Positions 27,591 to 36,803 of a DNA stretch of 64,000 bases are shown here, one piece after another. Every line of letters begins with the position of its first letter. Position 1 is the stretch's first letter. The stretch is from Cellulophaga sp. HaHa_2_95 (lineage in GTDB: Bacteria; Bacteroidota; Bacteroidia; Flavobacteriales; Flavobacteriaceae). The stretch spans positions 2,604,001 to 2,668,000 of the forward strand of contig NZ_CP058988.1 of assembly GCF_019278565.1 (NCBI RefSeq), given 5' to 3'. Both the position numbers and the translations under genes were made by a program. The notes under the pieces were generated by a model. The model saw only the letters and a program-made list of their open reading frames with translations, was not told the origin of the DNA and did no database searches.

Positions 27591-27625
27591 AAAAAGCCTC
27601 GAAGAATTTTCTTCGAGGCTTTTTT
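27591..27625 (-). terminator. Terminator after the deaminase gene
   Basis: Arms AAAAAGCCTCGAAGAA (27591-27606) and its exact complement (27609-27624) flank a two-base loop; the T-run exists on both strands. On the minus strand it ends transcription that passes the deaminase gene at 27730. Confidence 0.85.
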
Positions 27626-27630
27626 ATACT

Positions 27631-27707
27631 ACTCAATACTCAATACTCAATACTCAATACTCAATACTCAATACTCAATACTCAATACTCAATACTCAAT
27701 ACTCAAT
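27631..27707. repeat. Heptanucleotide microsatellite (ACTCAAT) x 11
   Basis: Eleven perfect copies of ACTCAAT in tandem, 77 bp with no mismatch. It lies 22 bp after the stop of the minus-strand deaminase gene and just before the terminator at 27591-27625, thus in its 3' untranslated region. It is not inside any real gene; the frame that runs through it is a repeat artefact. Confidence 0.95.
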
Positions 27708-27729
27708 ACTTTGTACTTAATACTGCGAA

Positions 27730-28206
27730 CTAGTACTCTTTTTTATCTTGCTTACTATCCCAAGCATTAAACACTTCTAAAGCGTCTTTACGTGCTAGTT
27801 GCACAAACTTAATTTGGCGTCCGTCAATATCTTTATCAATCTCATCATAAATGAACTGATCATCAAACTGAATGGCAGCAGCATCTTCACGGCTACATCC
27901 AAAATAAACCATTTTTGGTCTGGTCCAGTAAATAGCGCCTAAGCACATTGGACAGGGCTCACAAGAGGTATAAATAGTACAATCTGTTAATTCAAAATTA
28001 TTTAGTTTTTTACACGCTTCACGAATGGCCACTACCTCAGCATGAGCTGTAGGATCGTTGGTAGAAGTAACTCGGTTATATCCTTCGGCGATAATTTCAT
28101 CGTCTTTTACAACCACGGCTCCAAAAGGTCCGCCAGCATTAGCATTCATACCTTCTGCGGCAAGTGCTATCGCTCTTTTCATGAAAAACTCATCTCTTTC
28201 TGTCAT
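27730..28206 (-). CDS. Nucleoside/guanine deaminase (CMP/dCMP-type zinc fold)
   Basis: A 158-residue cytosolic deaminase. The zinc site is HAEVVA (catalytic Glu) and SCEPCPMC, with the PCPMCLGAIYW segment typical of guanine deaminase (GuaD) rather than tRNA adenosine deaminase. The C-terminal FDDQFIYDEI segment and the YFGCSREDAA loop also fit GuaD. It lies 88 bp after the glycerate kinase gene on the same strand and may be read with it, but its function is unrelated to hexosyl-glycerate use. A 77-bp heptamer repeat follows the stop. Confidence 0.88.
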   Translation of the reverse strand: MTERDEFFMKRAIALAAEGMNANAGGPFGAVVVKDDEIIAEGYNRVTSTNDPTAHAEVVAIREACKKLNNFELTDCTIYTSCEPCPMCLGAIYWTRPKMVYFGCSREDAAAIQFDDQFIYDEIDKDIDGRQIKFVQLARKDALEVFNAWDSKQDKKEY

Positions 28207-28294
28207 TCTTTTTCAAATTTAAAATGCGGGCAAAATTCGGCAATATTTATAGAAATCCGAATAATAAACCCACATTTCTGAACAAAACATTATT

Positions 28295-29419
28295 TTAAGC
28301 GATACAGCGGGCGAAATTATAGGCTGCAAAAACTAAATTAACAACACTCGTGTCCATAGCTTCTTCTATCGTTGTAATTTCTTTTAGGATAGATGTGGTA
28401 TAGGTGATGCCCAATGCTTCTTGTGCTGCTATGGATAAATCTACGACGCCACATAAAGCTGCAACTTTTATTTTTTCTTTTTGTGCCGCCGTCAATACCC
28501 CTTGGATTGTTTTTCCGGATAAGGATTGAGCATCTAATTTTCCTTCACCTGTAATAATCCAATCAGCATTTTTTATTTGAGCGTCAAAATCTGCCAATTC
28601 TTTAATTAGTTCGATGCCAGAAGCAAGGATGCCATTTAAAAATATAGATACCCCTACTCCCATGCCTCCCGCGGCACCACCGCCTACAATTGCTTGTACC
28701 TCTGTGCCGTACATTGTATTAAGCACTCGCGAAAATTGCTGTAAGCCTAAATCGAGCTCCTTTATTTGATCTTCATTGGCCCCTTTTTGTGCGCCATAAA
28801 TAAAGGCAGCTCCATTTTTTCCATATAAGGGGTTGGTAACATCACAGGCCACTTGTACTTTTAATTTCTGTAGCTTTTTAGAGACTTTGTTGGCGGCTAT
28901 ATGGTGGACTTTGATCAAATTACTGCCAATAGGTTGTAACGATTGATTATTGACATCGAAAAACTCATAACCTAGTGCGGCTGCCATTCCCATTCCGGCA
29001 TCATTAGTAGCGCTGCCTCCTATGCCTAAAATTAGATGTTCTGCGCCCCTATCTAAACAATCAGCAATAAGTTCTCCGGTGCCATACGTACTCGTAATCA
29101 TACAATCATATTCACTTGGTGCTAAAAGTTTTAATCCTGAAGCTTCTGCCATTTCTATATAGGCAGTTTTAGTGGCACTAGAATATAAGTACGAAGCTTC
29201 TACTTTTTCAAATAATGGATTGTTGACCTTCACCGTAACCATAGTGCCCTGAATGTAGTTTTTAATCACCTCTACAGTACCATCTCCACCATCCGCCAAT
29301 GGAATTTTTAGAATATCCGCTTGCGGAAATACTTTCAGGAGTCCTTCTTCTACCGCATCACAAAATTCAATTCCACTAAGAGAACCTTTAAATTTATCGG
29401 GGGCAATCACAAATTTCAT
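28295..29419 (-). CDS. Glycerate kinase (GarK/GlxK family)
   Basis: A 374-residue kinase forming 2-phosphoglycerate from D-glycerate and ATP. It opens MKFVIAPDKFKGSLSG and has LADGGDGTVEV, the GIGGSATNDAGMGMA loop (about 142-156) and GGGAAGGMGVG (about 246), all hallmarks of the GarK/GlxK family, at normal length. It is last in an operon with an SSS symporter (11 bp upstream), a GH63 hydrolase and a TonB receptor. In that company its glycerate is most simply explained as the product of hexosyl-glycerate hydrolysis. Confidence 0.95.
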   Translation of the reverse strand: MKFVIAPDKFKGSLSGIEFCDAVEEGLLKVFPQADILKIPLADGGDGTVEVIKNYIQGTMVTVKVNNPLFEKVEASYLYSSATKTAYIEMAEASGLKLLAPSEYDCMITSTYGTGELIADCLDRGAEHLILGIGGSATNDAGMGMAAALGYEFFDVNNQSLQPIGSNLIKVHHIAANKVSKKLQKLKVQVACDVTNPLYGKNGAAFIYGAQKGANEDQIKELDLGLQQFSRVLNTMYGTEVQAIVGGGAAGGMGVGVSIFLNGILASGIELIKELADFDAQIKNADWIITGEGKLDAQSLSGKTIQGVLTAAQKEKIKVAALCGVVDLSIAAQEALGITYTTSILKEITTIEEAMDTSVVNLVFAAYNFARCIA

Positions 29420-29430
29420 AGTTGCGTTTT

Positions 29431-31035
29431 TTAACTTAATATACTAGGTAGTAAGGTACTTATAGTTACAATAATTCCGAAATACACTACTAAAATAGCG
29501 AGTTCTTTTTTACTAGGATTGTACACCACCTCTAGGCCTTCTTTTGCTTTGGCTTTAACAATATAACTTACGCCTATTGCAACAATAATGGTGACCAAAC
29601 ATCCTAAAGCATTCCACCAGAACCAAAATATTTGAGGTACATAAAGCCATAAGTACATATTGAATAAGACTCCTGCTATGATCCCCACATTGGCCCCTAA
29701 GGCATGGGTTTTCTTGGTAGCAATTGCTAATATGAATACTGCAAGTATAGGACCATAGAAAACAGAGCTAATTTTATTGATCACCTCAATAACGGTTCCC
29801 TCTATATTTCCTGCAAAAAAAGCAAAGAACAAACATACCAGTCCCCAGAATAAAGACAGATACCTAGAATAACTGATGTATTGTTTGTCTTGCATTTGAG
29901 GTTTAAACCGTTTTACAATATCTTCCATAGTTACTGCCGAAAGCGAGTTTACGGTAGAACTTAAACTAGACATTGCGGCAGACATAATAGCGACAATTAG
30001 AATACCAATAACACCATTAGGTAAATATTTTATAATAAATACCGGTACCATTAAATCGGCTTTTTTACCTTCTAAGGAACTAAAATTAGTAGTATAAACA
30101 GTGTCTATCAATTCTTGGTAGCTACTATCTTGCATTAAGAGTGTTCCCAAAACCAAGCCCATAATACAATAGGTTAAGGTGAAAGGGAAACGTAGTAATC
30201 CGTTAGCTAAAAGTAATTTTTTTAGCGAGGGCATATCTTTAGAGGACAGCAAACGTTGTGATTGCGTTTGGTCTGTTCCGTAATAGGAGGCGTATAAAAA
30301 GAAGCCCCCTAACACCATAGGCCAAAATCCAAATTCATCATTCCCATCGGCATTATTAAACCCCCATTTACCAAAATCGACCGCCTTTACACGATCTGGG
30401 TCTACATGGGTTAAGAAATTATCAATTCCTCCCAATTCACTAAAGCCGTATACTAAACATATAATGATACCAAAAAAGAGAATGGTCATTTGTATCACAT
30501 CACCCCAAATAACCGCTTTCATACCACCTTGAAATGAATAGATCATGGTAATTACTCCAATTAGTAACACTGAAACTACAAAGTCTAACTGAATAGTAGC
30601 TTGTAGGATTAGTGCCATGGCATACACCATTACTCCGGTAGCTACAGACCTACTAATTTGAAATACAATACTAATTAATAACCGGGACGAAGAATCAAAT
30701 CGTTTTTCTAGGTATTCATAGACACTAACAATTCCAGATTTATATAAAGTAGGCAAAAGTACAATGAGTAAAAAAGCCATGGCCAAAGGCACCCCAAATT
30801 CATAGGTAAGCCATTGCATTCCTCCACCATCTTTTAAGCCTACAAATGCGGGGGCAGATATAAAGCTAATGGCAGATAATTGCGTGGCCATGGTAGATAA
30901 ACTCAACGGAAACCAACCCATAGACTTACCGCCTAAAAAGTAATCTCCTGAAGTTTTATTTTCTTTAAAAAAGAAGCCCATAGCTAAAAACGCTAGGAGA
31001 TATACTATGATGATGATATAATCTAGATAGTTCAT
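29431..31035 (-). CDS. Sodium/solute symporter (SSS family)
   Basis: A 534-residue inner-membrane symporter with about 13-14 hydrophobic segments. SSS features include the N-terminal SGDYFLGGKSMGWFPLSLS segment, QLSAISFISAPAFVG, the GGMKAVIWGDVIQ sodium-site region and AAMSSLSSTVNSLSAV in the later core. SGLT-like Bacteroidetes members transport sugars, sialic acid or glycosides. Spacing is 18 bp from the GH63 gene and 11 bp to glycerate kinase, so it probably brings the hexosyl-glycerate, still intact, from periplasm to cytoplasm. The cytosolic location of both enzymes (no signal peptides) agrees with this. Confidence 0.92.
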   Translation of the reverse strand: MNYLDYIIIIVYLLAFLAMGFFFKENKTSGDYFLGGKSMGWFPLSLSTMATQLSAISFISAPAFVGLKDGGGMQWLTYEFGVPLAMAFLLIVLLPTLYKSGIVSVYEYLEKRFDSSSRLLISIVFQISRSVATGVMVYAMALILQATIQLDFVVSVLLIGVITMIYSFQGGMKAVIWGDVIQMTILFFGIIICLVYGFSELGGIDNFLTHVDPDRVKAVDFGKWGFNNADGNDEFGFWPMVLGGFFLYASYYGTDQTQSQRLLSSKDMPSLKKLLLANGLLRFPFTLTYCIMGLVLGTLLMQDSSYQELIDTVYTTNFSSLEGKKADLMVPVFIIKYLPNGVIGILIVAIMSAAMSSLSSTVNSLSAVTMEDIVKRFKPQMQDKQYISYSRYLSLFWGLVCLFFAFFAGNIEGTVIEVINKISSVFYGPILAVFILAIATKKTHALGANVGIIAGVLFNMYLWLYVPQIFWFWWNALGCLVTIIVAIGVSYIVKAKAKEGLEVVYNPSKKELAILVVYFGIIVTISTLLPSILS

Positions 31036-31053
31036 AATGGCTTGGTTTTGTGG

Positions 31054-32358
31054 TTATTTAAGCAAATCTATAAGCAAAGCAGCACTCCATGAGAAGTTAT
31101 TACCACCATATCCTACATTCTCTGTTTCATTTACTTTTTTAATAGGATTAAAATACTCAAAAAAGCCGTTCTTTTCTATGAGAGCGATAGAATCTTCTTT
31201 AACACGTTGCGCCACATCATTAAAACCATAACGCTTTAATCCGTTGTAAAGAATCCAATTCATATTGATCCATACAGGCCCTCTCCAGTATTTTTTAGGA
31301 TCAAAACGATCGCTATTCGGATCAAAAGAAGCACATAAGTATAGCTCCTCACCACCAAATTTACCCATCATCGTTTGTAGCAATAAATCTGCCCTTTCCT
31401 GACTAGGTATTCCTGCATACAAAGCAGAAAATGACGAGGAGGTTACAAAACGAATAGGAGCATCTTTTCTTAAATCATAATGCACGTAGGCATTCAATGT
31501 ATCATCCCAAAGTTTATCATTAAACCCTTTGATACTCTTTTTTTGCCATGCTTCTAATTGCGCGACTTTACCAGTATTACCTAACAAACGGTATAAATTG
31601 ATCAGTGATTCGTTAGATTTTATCAACATAGCATTGAATAAAGGATCTAAAACAAGGAAAGGAGAATGTGCTGCAATTTTAGCATCGTTATAGTTGTGCT
31701 CCTTAGCAATTTCAATAATATTCAAGTAATGATCATACTCCCGTTTGGTGGGGCGTTGTGATGCATCTACATGGGTCGTATCTCGGCGTTCAAACGTATA
31801 ATCTGGCGGATTCATAGTTTTCCAAATATCATCCCAAATAGGAGAATTGTCGGTACCAGATTCCCAATTATGGTAGATGAACGCTAAACCTTCATTATTC
31901 ACATCTCTATGGGTATAGAAATACGCATGATTGTCATATACCTTGTCTATTTGCGTAGCAATATACTGTAATAGATCTTCTTTGTCTTCTGCAATACGAT
32001 ACATTTCTTCAAGGACAAAACCTGTGACCGGTGGTTGTGTCATTCCAGTAGATTTGTATTTTTTGGAAGCAAGCGGACTCAAATCTGAACGGTGAACATC
32101 GGCACCTGGGAAATAGGTATCACTCTCATTATGAAAAACGATATGAGGTATAAATCCATTTTCCCATTGCGCATCTAATAAGGTCGCAATTTCAGTTTTT
32201 GCTTTTTCTATATCATAATGTGCCTGTCCAATGGCAATGAAACCACTATCCCATTTCCACTGGAAAGGATATAAACCTTTACAAGGAATAGTAAAACCAC
32301 CTTCTTGGAAATTATCGTTTAGAATGTCAATTGCTTGTTTGATTAATTGTTCTTTCAT
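31054..32358 (-). CDS. GH63 mannosylglycerate/glucosylglycerate hydrolase-like enzyme
   Basis: A 434-residue (alpha/alpha)6-barrel glycosidase without a signal peptide, so cytosolic. It matches the short GH63 type known as mannosylglycerate hydrolase: GLYPFQWKWDSGF (28-40), WENGFIPHIVF (65-75), WESGTDNSPIWDD (165-177; Asp170 is the likely acid), YWRGPVWINMNW and FFEYFNP (Glu401 the likely base), ending GGNNFSWSAAL. Characterised relatives split mannosylglycerate and often glucosylglycerate to hexose and glycerate. The glycerate kinase two genes away supports this. Trehalase or an alpha-mannosidase of another sort is less likely. Which sugar is used cannot be decided here. Confidence 0.87.
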   Translation of the reverse strand: MKEQLIKQAIDILNDNFQEGGFTIPCKGLYPFQWKWDSGFIAIGQAHYDIEKAKTEIATLLDAQWENGFIPHIVFHNESDTYFPGADVHRSDLSPLASKKYKSTGMTQPPVTGFVLEEMYRIAEDKEDLLQYIATQIDKVYDNHAYFYTHRDVNNEGLAFIYHNWESGTDNSPIWDDIWKTMNPPDYTFERRDTTHVDASQRPTKREYDHYLNIIEIAKEHNYNDAKIAAHSPFLVLDPLFNAMLIKSNESLINLYRLLGNTGKVAQLEAWQKKSIKGFNDKLWDDTLNAYVHYDLRKDAPIRFVTSSSFSALYAGIPSQERADLLLQTMMGKFGGEELYLCASFDPNSDRFDPKKYWRGPVWINMNWILYNGLKRYGFNDVAQRVKEDSIALIEKNGFFEYFNPIKKVNETENVGYGGNNFSWSAALLIDLLK

Positions 32359-32426
32359 AAATACATAGAATTAAAACACATTGGAAGCTCTCAGGAACCA
32401 ATGTGTTTCTTAATATAAAACTCAAC

Positions 32427-35021
32427 TTAAAAATTAAATGTCGCGTTTAAGAATACACGTGTTGGTAGAATTGGTCTACCTACGAAGAAAGCTTCTTCTG
32501 TTTGTGTATTATTAAGACGTGGAGAACCTTCTGTAATTCCTTCAGAATTTAAAAGGTTGTATACTTGTGCACCCAGTCTAACGGTACCACCATCTTCACC
32601 TGTTTTAAAGGTGTAGCCTAGGTTTAAATTCGTAATACCAATAGCATCTAGCTCAATAGAATTAGAATCATTCGTATATTTTTTACCCGTATAATTATAG
32701 TTAACACCAGCATCAAACGTAGCATTGTCATAGTCTACACCAATAGCATTGATGAAATTTGGTTGTCTAGAAATCTTATTTCCTTCAAACTCAGGATTAG
32801 AAGTAGATTTAGTAATCTCATGACTTTGCACGGTTAAAGATCCGTTTAAGCTAAAATCTTGAACAAACCTCCAGTTATAGGTACCTTCAAAACCAAAGGT
32901 CTTGGTATCTTGCGTATCTACAGCTTCTATAAAACCACCTCCTGGAGCATTGATAAAGTTTACCACTCTACGATCATTAAGGTTTATAGCATATAAAGCA
33001 CCCGTACCAGAGAAGTTATTTTTTCCGTACTTCACCCCTAGTTCACCTTGCACAATTTTCTCAGTATCATAGCTACTAGGATTCCCGAAGCCGTCAAATT
33101 TTGTCCCTCTTAATTCCGGAAAGAAATAGCCTCTAGAAAAGTTACCATAGGCACTCAAGGCATCACTTACTTTATACAAACCAGCTAATGCTACAGCAAA
33201 ATCATCTGCAGAAACGTGCCCTCTTGTCCAACTGCCATTACCCCACGTAACATTGTCTAAATTACTTATTCCGGTATTATCTACTAGGTAAGAAGTAGAC
33301 CCTTCATTTTCAATAGTTCCTGAAGCACGTTCATAACGTACACCAAAATCTAAATTCCAACGGTCTAATTTAATTTCATCCGTTAAGAACAAGGCAATTT
33401 TATTACTAGAAATATTTCTATTGGTATAGGCAGTACCTCTATTGGTTACCCCATTAATAGAATACCCGGACAGTTCTACTAAATCTGGTCTGTTATTATA
33501 TTCGCCTAAATAATTAGTAATTACATTAAAATCTCCTGCCGTAGATCTCGAAATAAAAGTACCTCCGGTGATGGTATGATCGCCCGCCATTCTTGTTAAT
33601 TTAATATCTGCCATAGTTTCAGATAAAGGTCTGCTTCTATCTAAGATTCTATTTTCAAACAATAATGCATCTGCTGCTAAGGGCTGCCCGTTTAAATAGG
33701 TAAAATCTCCACCTGTTAAACCTCTTGCCGCTAAATATTCTGCTTGAGTTTCTACGACATTAGCACCACTAACACCACTACCATCTAAAAATAAATTAAA
33801 TTGGTGCGCATATTTAGAGTAACGCAGTTTGGCATCCATCTTTAAATTATCTGAAAAGTTGTGCTTAAATTGCGTTAAGAAAAATCCGCCTTTCGTAGCT
33901 ACACCTTCTTCTATAGGAGACTCATATACCCCATCAGGAGTTAAGTATGAAATGTTGGCAGCAGCTGCTGTCTGTAACGTGTAAATGGTATTTCCATCAT
34001 TCCCTGTAGGACGATCACGAGAACCTCCTTCTAAAGGATAAGGCAAAAAGAACTGTACTTTATCATCTATATATTGTCCTGAAAAGGTAATAGATCCGTT
34101 TTTAGTAACTTGTTTTAGATTCCCTCTTAATTGAAAACCTTCTGTAGGTAATCCCGTTTTAATAGGACCATCATCATACCTGTAAAAACCAGAAAGTGCA
34201 TAGAAGGTATTAGAATCTTCGCCACCTAAAGGTCCGCTAGTCACAAAATCAGCCTTGTAACGAGAGTTTGTCGCTACTTCTGTACGGATTGTTGTTTTCT
34301 GGTCTACGCCTCCTGTGATGCTGTTATAGTTAATTATACCCGCAACAGAACCTACTCCATATAATATAGAAGATCCACCACGTACAAATTCTAAATTTTT
34401 AATTCCGATATCATTCCTAAAATACACATCATGTGCAGAAGAATTAAGTCCGAAGGTACTTAACACCGGCATACCATCAATTTGTAATGGTGTATACTGG
34501 TATTGACCTCCAGAAGGTAATCCTCTCACAAAAACATTAGAGGCAACTTCTCCCCCACCACCTTCAGCAGTAATCCCGGGTACACCAATTAAAATATCTG
34601 CTTGGCTACTTGTATTTGCTTTAGCTAATTGTTTTGCTCCTAAAGAGGTAATTGATAAAGGAGATTCCTTTTGAGATCTTGTTGTAGAGGTAGCGGTTAG
34701 TAAAATCTCATCTAGTTGCTCCCCACTCTCCATCATAACGATGTTTACTTGTACGGTACCGCCACTTAGATTAGCTTGTTTTTCTACAGCGCCGTATCCA
34801 ATATAGGTAACACGAATAATTTGTGAGCCGGTTAGATCCGAACTTAAACTATAATTTCCGTCAAAATCGGAAATAGTTCCTGCAGTAGTACCTTTAATAA
34901 TAATGTTGGCTCCTGCAACAGGTATTCCGGAATCATCTGTAACCACACCCATAATTTCCGTTTGTGCGTTTACGGTAGAAAATCCAAGAATGCAAACGAA
35001 TGCAAAAATTAAATTCTTCAT
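32427..35021 (-). CDS. TonB-dependent outer-membrane receptor
   Basis: An 864-residue receptor. A signal peptide ends VNAQ (residue 19), then comes a CarboxypepD_reg-like domain (EIMGVVTDDSGIPVAGANI, about 23-105), a plug (about 110-230, with VFVRGLPSGGQYQYTPLQID and GVGSVAGIINY) and a 22-strand barrel ending in the aromatic FLNATFNF. It lacks the SusC-type length (about 1000) and no SusD gene is next to it, so it is a classical TonB receptor for a small solute rather than a glycan-binding SusCD pair. It is first in the operon, 68 bp before the GH63 gene, and divergent from lacI. Confidence 0.93.
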   Translation of the reverse strand: MKNLIFAFVCILGFSTVNAQTEIMGVVTDDSGIPVAGANIIIKGTTAGTISDFDGNYSLSSDLTGSQIIRVTYIGYGAVEKQANLSGGTVQVNIVMMESGEQLDEILLTATSTTRSQKESPLSITSLGAKQLAKANTSSQADILIGVPGITAEGGGGEVASNVFVRGLPSGGQYQYTPLQIDGMPVLSTFGLNSSAHDVYFRNDIGIKNLEFVRGGSSILYGVGSVAGIINYNSITGGVDQKTTIRTEVATNSRYKADFVTSGPLGGEDSNTFYALSGFYRYDDGPIKTGLPTEGFQLRGNLKQVTKNGSITFSGQYIDDKVQFFLPYPLEGGSRDRPTGNDGNTIYTLQTAAAANISYLTPDGVYESPIEEGVATKGGFFLTQFKHNFSDNLKMDAKLRYSKYAHQFNLFLDGSGVSGANVVETQAEYLAARGLTGGDFTYLNGQPLAADALLFENRILDRSRPLSETMADIKLTRMAGDHTITGGTFISRSTAGDFNVITNYLGEYNNRPDLVELSGYSINGVTNRGTAYTNRNISSNKIALFLTDEIKLDRWNLDFGVRYERASGTIENEGSTSYLVDNTGISNLDNVTWGNGSWTRGHVSADDFAVALAGLYKVSDALSAYGNFSRGYFFPELRGTKFDGFGNPSSYDTEKIVQGELGVKYGKNNFSGTGALYAINLNDRRVVNFINAPGGGFIEAVDTQDTKTFGFEGTYNWRFVQDFSLNGSLTVQSHEITKSTSNPEFEGNKISRQPNFINAIGVDYDNATFDAGVNYNYTGKKYTNDSNSIELDAIGITNLNLGYTFKTGEDGGTVRLGAQVYNLLNSEGITEGSPRLNNTQTEEAFFVGRPILPTRVFLNATFNF

Positions 35022-35126
35022 AATTTGTCGTTTAGTTAATAAAAGTTTTTGAGTTAATTGTTTAAATACAGGATGAATTTATGTGAATATAATATTCAAA
35101 GACCCAATATTTTACTATTTTCTTAT

Positions 35127-35150
35127 GCAAACGTTTGCGGTAACGATTGC
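35127..35150. promoter_or_regulatory. LacI-family operator between receptor and regulator genes
   Basis: GCAAACGTTTGC (35127-35138) is a perfect 12-bp palindrome with central CG, the standard LacI/GalR-family operator form. A second, imperfect copy GGTAACGATTGC (35139-35150) abuts it with its centre 12 bp away. Both lie in the divergent gap between the receptor gene (start 35021) and the regulator gene (start 35208), so one protein can control both directions. Confidence 0.75.
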
Positions 35151-35207
35151 AAAATGTTAAATTTATTTTTTACTATATTTTTTTGGACGTTTTAACGCTA
35201 CACACTA

Positions 35208-36236
35208 ATGGAAAAGAAAACAACAGTTACTTTAAAAAACCTAGCATTGCGACTAAATCTCTCGGTATCAACAGTATCTAGAGCTTTAAATAATCATCCT
35301 GATATAAGTGCACATACCATTCAAAGAGTTAAAGAGTTAGCCGAAAAGTTAAATTATGTTCCCAATTTATTTGCTAAAGGCTTCCGTTCGCATAGAACAC
35401 ATATTTTAGGGGTAATTGTACCTAATATATCACACCTATTTACTTCTACCTTATTAAAAGGTATTTTAGAAGAGGCAGAACAAAATGGATATCGGGTAAT
35501 TATTTCAGAATCTAACAACGAAGAAAACAAGCAAACAGAGATGTTGCAAACTATGATGCAATTTGGGGCAGATGGTATCCTCTTGTCTTTGGCTAAGAAA
35601 ACCAAATCAGTGCATCACATCTTAGAAACCTTGCAACGTATTCCTTTAGTCCTATTTGATAAAGTGTCGGAAAAAGTTCCATGTACTCAAATTGTTATTA
35701 ATGAAGAAGAAGCCGCATTTAATGCTGTAGAACACTTGATTGGTTTGGGAAAAAAGAGAATTGCAATCTTAAAAGAAACAGAGAATTCTTTTAATTCTGA
35801 AAAACGATTTCAGGGATACAAGAGGGCTTTGAAAACCTATAATATTCCTTTAGACTTAAAGCTAGTGCAGAGCACAGAAGATATTTCGTTAAATAATGGA
35901 AAACGTTTAACAAATGTATTATTGAGCCAGAAAGTACGCCCCGATGCTATTTTCGCCATTACCGATAATGCGGCGATAGGCGCTATTAAAGCATTGCATA
36001 AATTCAACGTAAAAATTCCGGAAGAGATTGCTGTGGTAGGCTTTAGTAATTCTATTAATTCCACCATAATTCAGCCAGAATTATCTACAGTAGATCAGCC
36101 AGGAGAGCGTATTGGTAGAATTGCAGCCAAATCTCTAATAGATGAAATTAATCACCCTAATAAAGAGTTGGTATCTAAAACAATAGAGATTAAAACTAAT
36201 TTAATTGTTCGTGATTCTTCTTTTAAGGCTATTTAA
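35208..36236 (+). CDS. LacI-family transcriptional regulator
   Basis: A 342-residue regulator. The N-terminal LacI HTH and hinge are clear: LKNLALRLNLSVSTVSRALNN (recognition helix with VSTVSRAL) and the AEKLNYVPNLFAKGF hinge. Residues 65-340 form a periplasmic-binding-protein-like effector domain (HILGVIVPNISHLF, IAVVGFSNSINSTIIQPELSTVDQP). Divergent from the hexosyl-glycerate operon, it is most likely a repressor relieved by the imported solute or a product. Its gene overlaps the convergent DUF4251 gene by 4 bp. Confidence 0.94.
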   Translation: MEKKTTVTLKNLALRLNLSVSTVSRALNNHPDISAHTIQRVKELAEKLNYVPNLFAKGFRSHRTHILGVIVPNISHLFTSTLLKGILEEAEQNGYRVIISESNNEENKQTEMLQTMMQFGADGILLSLAKKTKSVHHILETLQRIPLVLFDKVSEKVPCTQIVINEEEAAFNAVEHLIGLGKKRIAILKETENSFNSEKRFQGYKRALKTYNIPLDLKLVQSTEDISLNNGKRLTNVLLSQKVRPDAIFAITDNAAIGAIKALHKFNVKIPEEIAVVGFSNSINSTIIQPELSTVDQPGERIGRIAAKSLIDEINHPNKELVSKTIEIKTNLIVRDSSFKAI

Positions 36237-36796
36237 TTTTCTAAGGGAGGTATTTCTGATACAGTACCTCTAAAACCTATAGACGTTCTCTGGGAACTAG
36301 TAATCATAATTTCACTTGTCCAATTTGGAAAAAGAAGGACCGTGATACTGTAGTGTTCATTGGAATCTCCTGAGATTTTAAATTTGATGGTATGGGTTTG
36401 CATCCTATCATTTTTAATTTGCTCATAAGAAGTTGGGACGGTATTAAATGTGATACCAGTATCATTTGTAGAATAGCCGCCTCCCATTTGACGCTCACCA
36501 AAATAAGGTAAATGCGCTGTTATACTATCACCTTTTATGCGCAGGTAATTTGTATTTCCTAACAAGTTTATATTTCCAGGCGAATTTCCAGGACCTAATA
36601 AACCGCTATTCGCCAAGGCATTCATGCTACCTGTAGCCATGGGTGTGGCCCAATCAGAAGAAATCTGAAAACTCTTTTGTAAAACGAGTTGGTCTAAAGC
36701 GATACTTTTAGGAGTAGCACTGACCAGTTTTTTAGAATTTGAGCATGCCATACTAGAAAGAAAAGCACACAGAATTACCAACAAGCGTAGCATCAT
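36233..36796 (-). CDS. DUF4251 lipoprotein
   Basis: A 187-residue lipoprotein, lipobox SSMAC (Cys18). The mature part fits DUF4251, a Bacteroidetes envelope family: LVLQKSFQISSDWATPMATGSMNAL, the LPYFGERQMGGGYSTNDTGI strand pair and a GFRGTVSEI end. No function is known. Two adjacent Met codons open the frame and either may be used. It converges on lacI with a 4-bp overlap and may be cotranscribed with the coiled-coil gene just upstream (7 bp gap). Confidence 0.85.
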   Translation of the reverse strand: MMLRLLVILCAFLSSMACSNSKKLVSATPKSIALDQLVLQKSFQISSDWATPMATGSMNALANSGLLGPGNSPGNINLLGNTNYLRIKGDSITAHLPYFGERQMGGGYSTNDTGITFNTVPTSYEQIKNDRMQTHTIKFKISGDSNEHYSITVLLFPNWTSEIMITSSQRTSIGFRGTVSEIPPLEN

Positions 36797-36803
36797 AAAT
36801 GAT

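Noticed and set aside
27631..27707. CRISPR array
   Set aside because: The unit is 7 bp with no spacers and no cas genes are present.
27507..27770. 87-codon plus-strand frame with repeated NTQYSIL units
   Set aside because: The repeats come only from the ACTCAAT heptamer; the frame also covers a terminator and the end of the deaminase gene.
31054..32358. Trehalase (GH37) assignment
   Set aside because: The short length, the YPFQWKWDS opening and the linked glycerate kinase fit the GH63 mannosylglycerate-hydrolase group better.
32427..35021. SusC/SusD polysaccharide utilisation locus
   Set aside because: The receptor has classical TonB-receptor length and no SusD gene is adjacent; the enzyme beside it is a cytosolic GH63 with no secreted glycanases.
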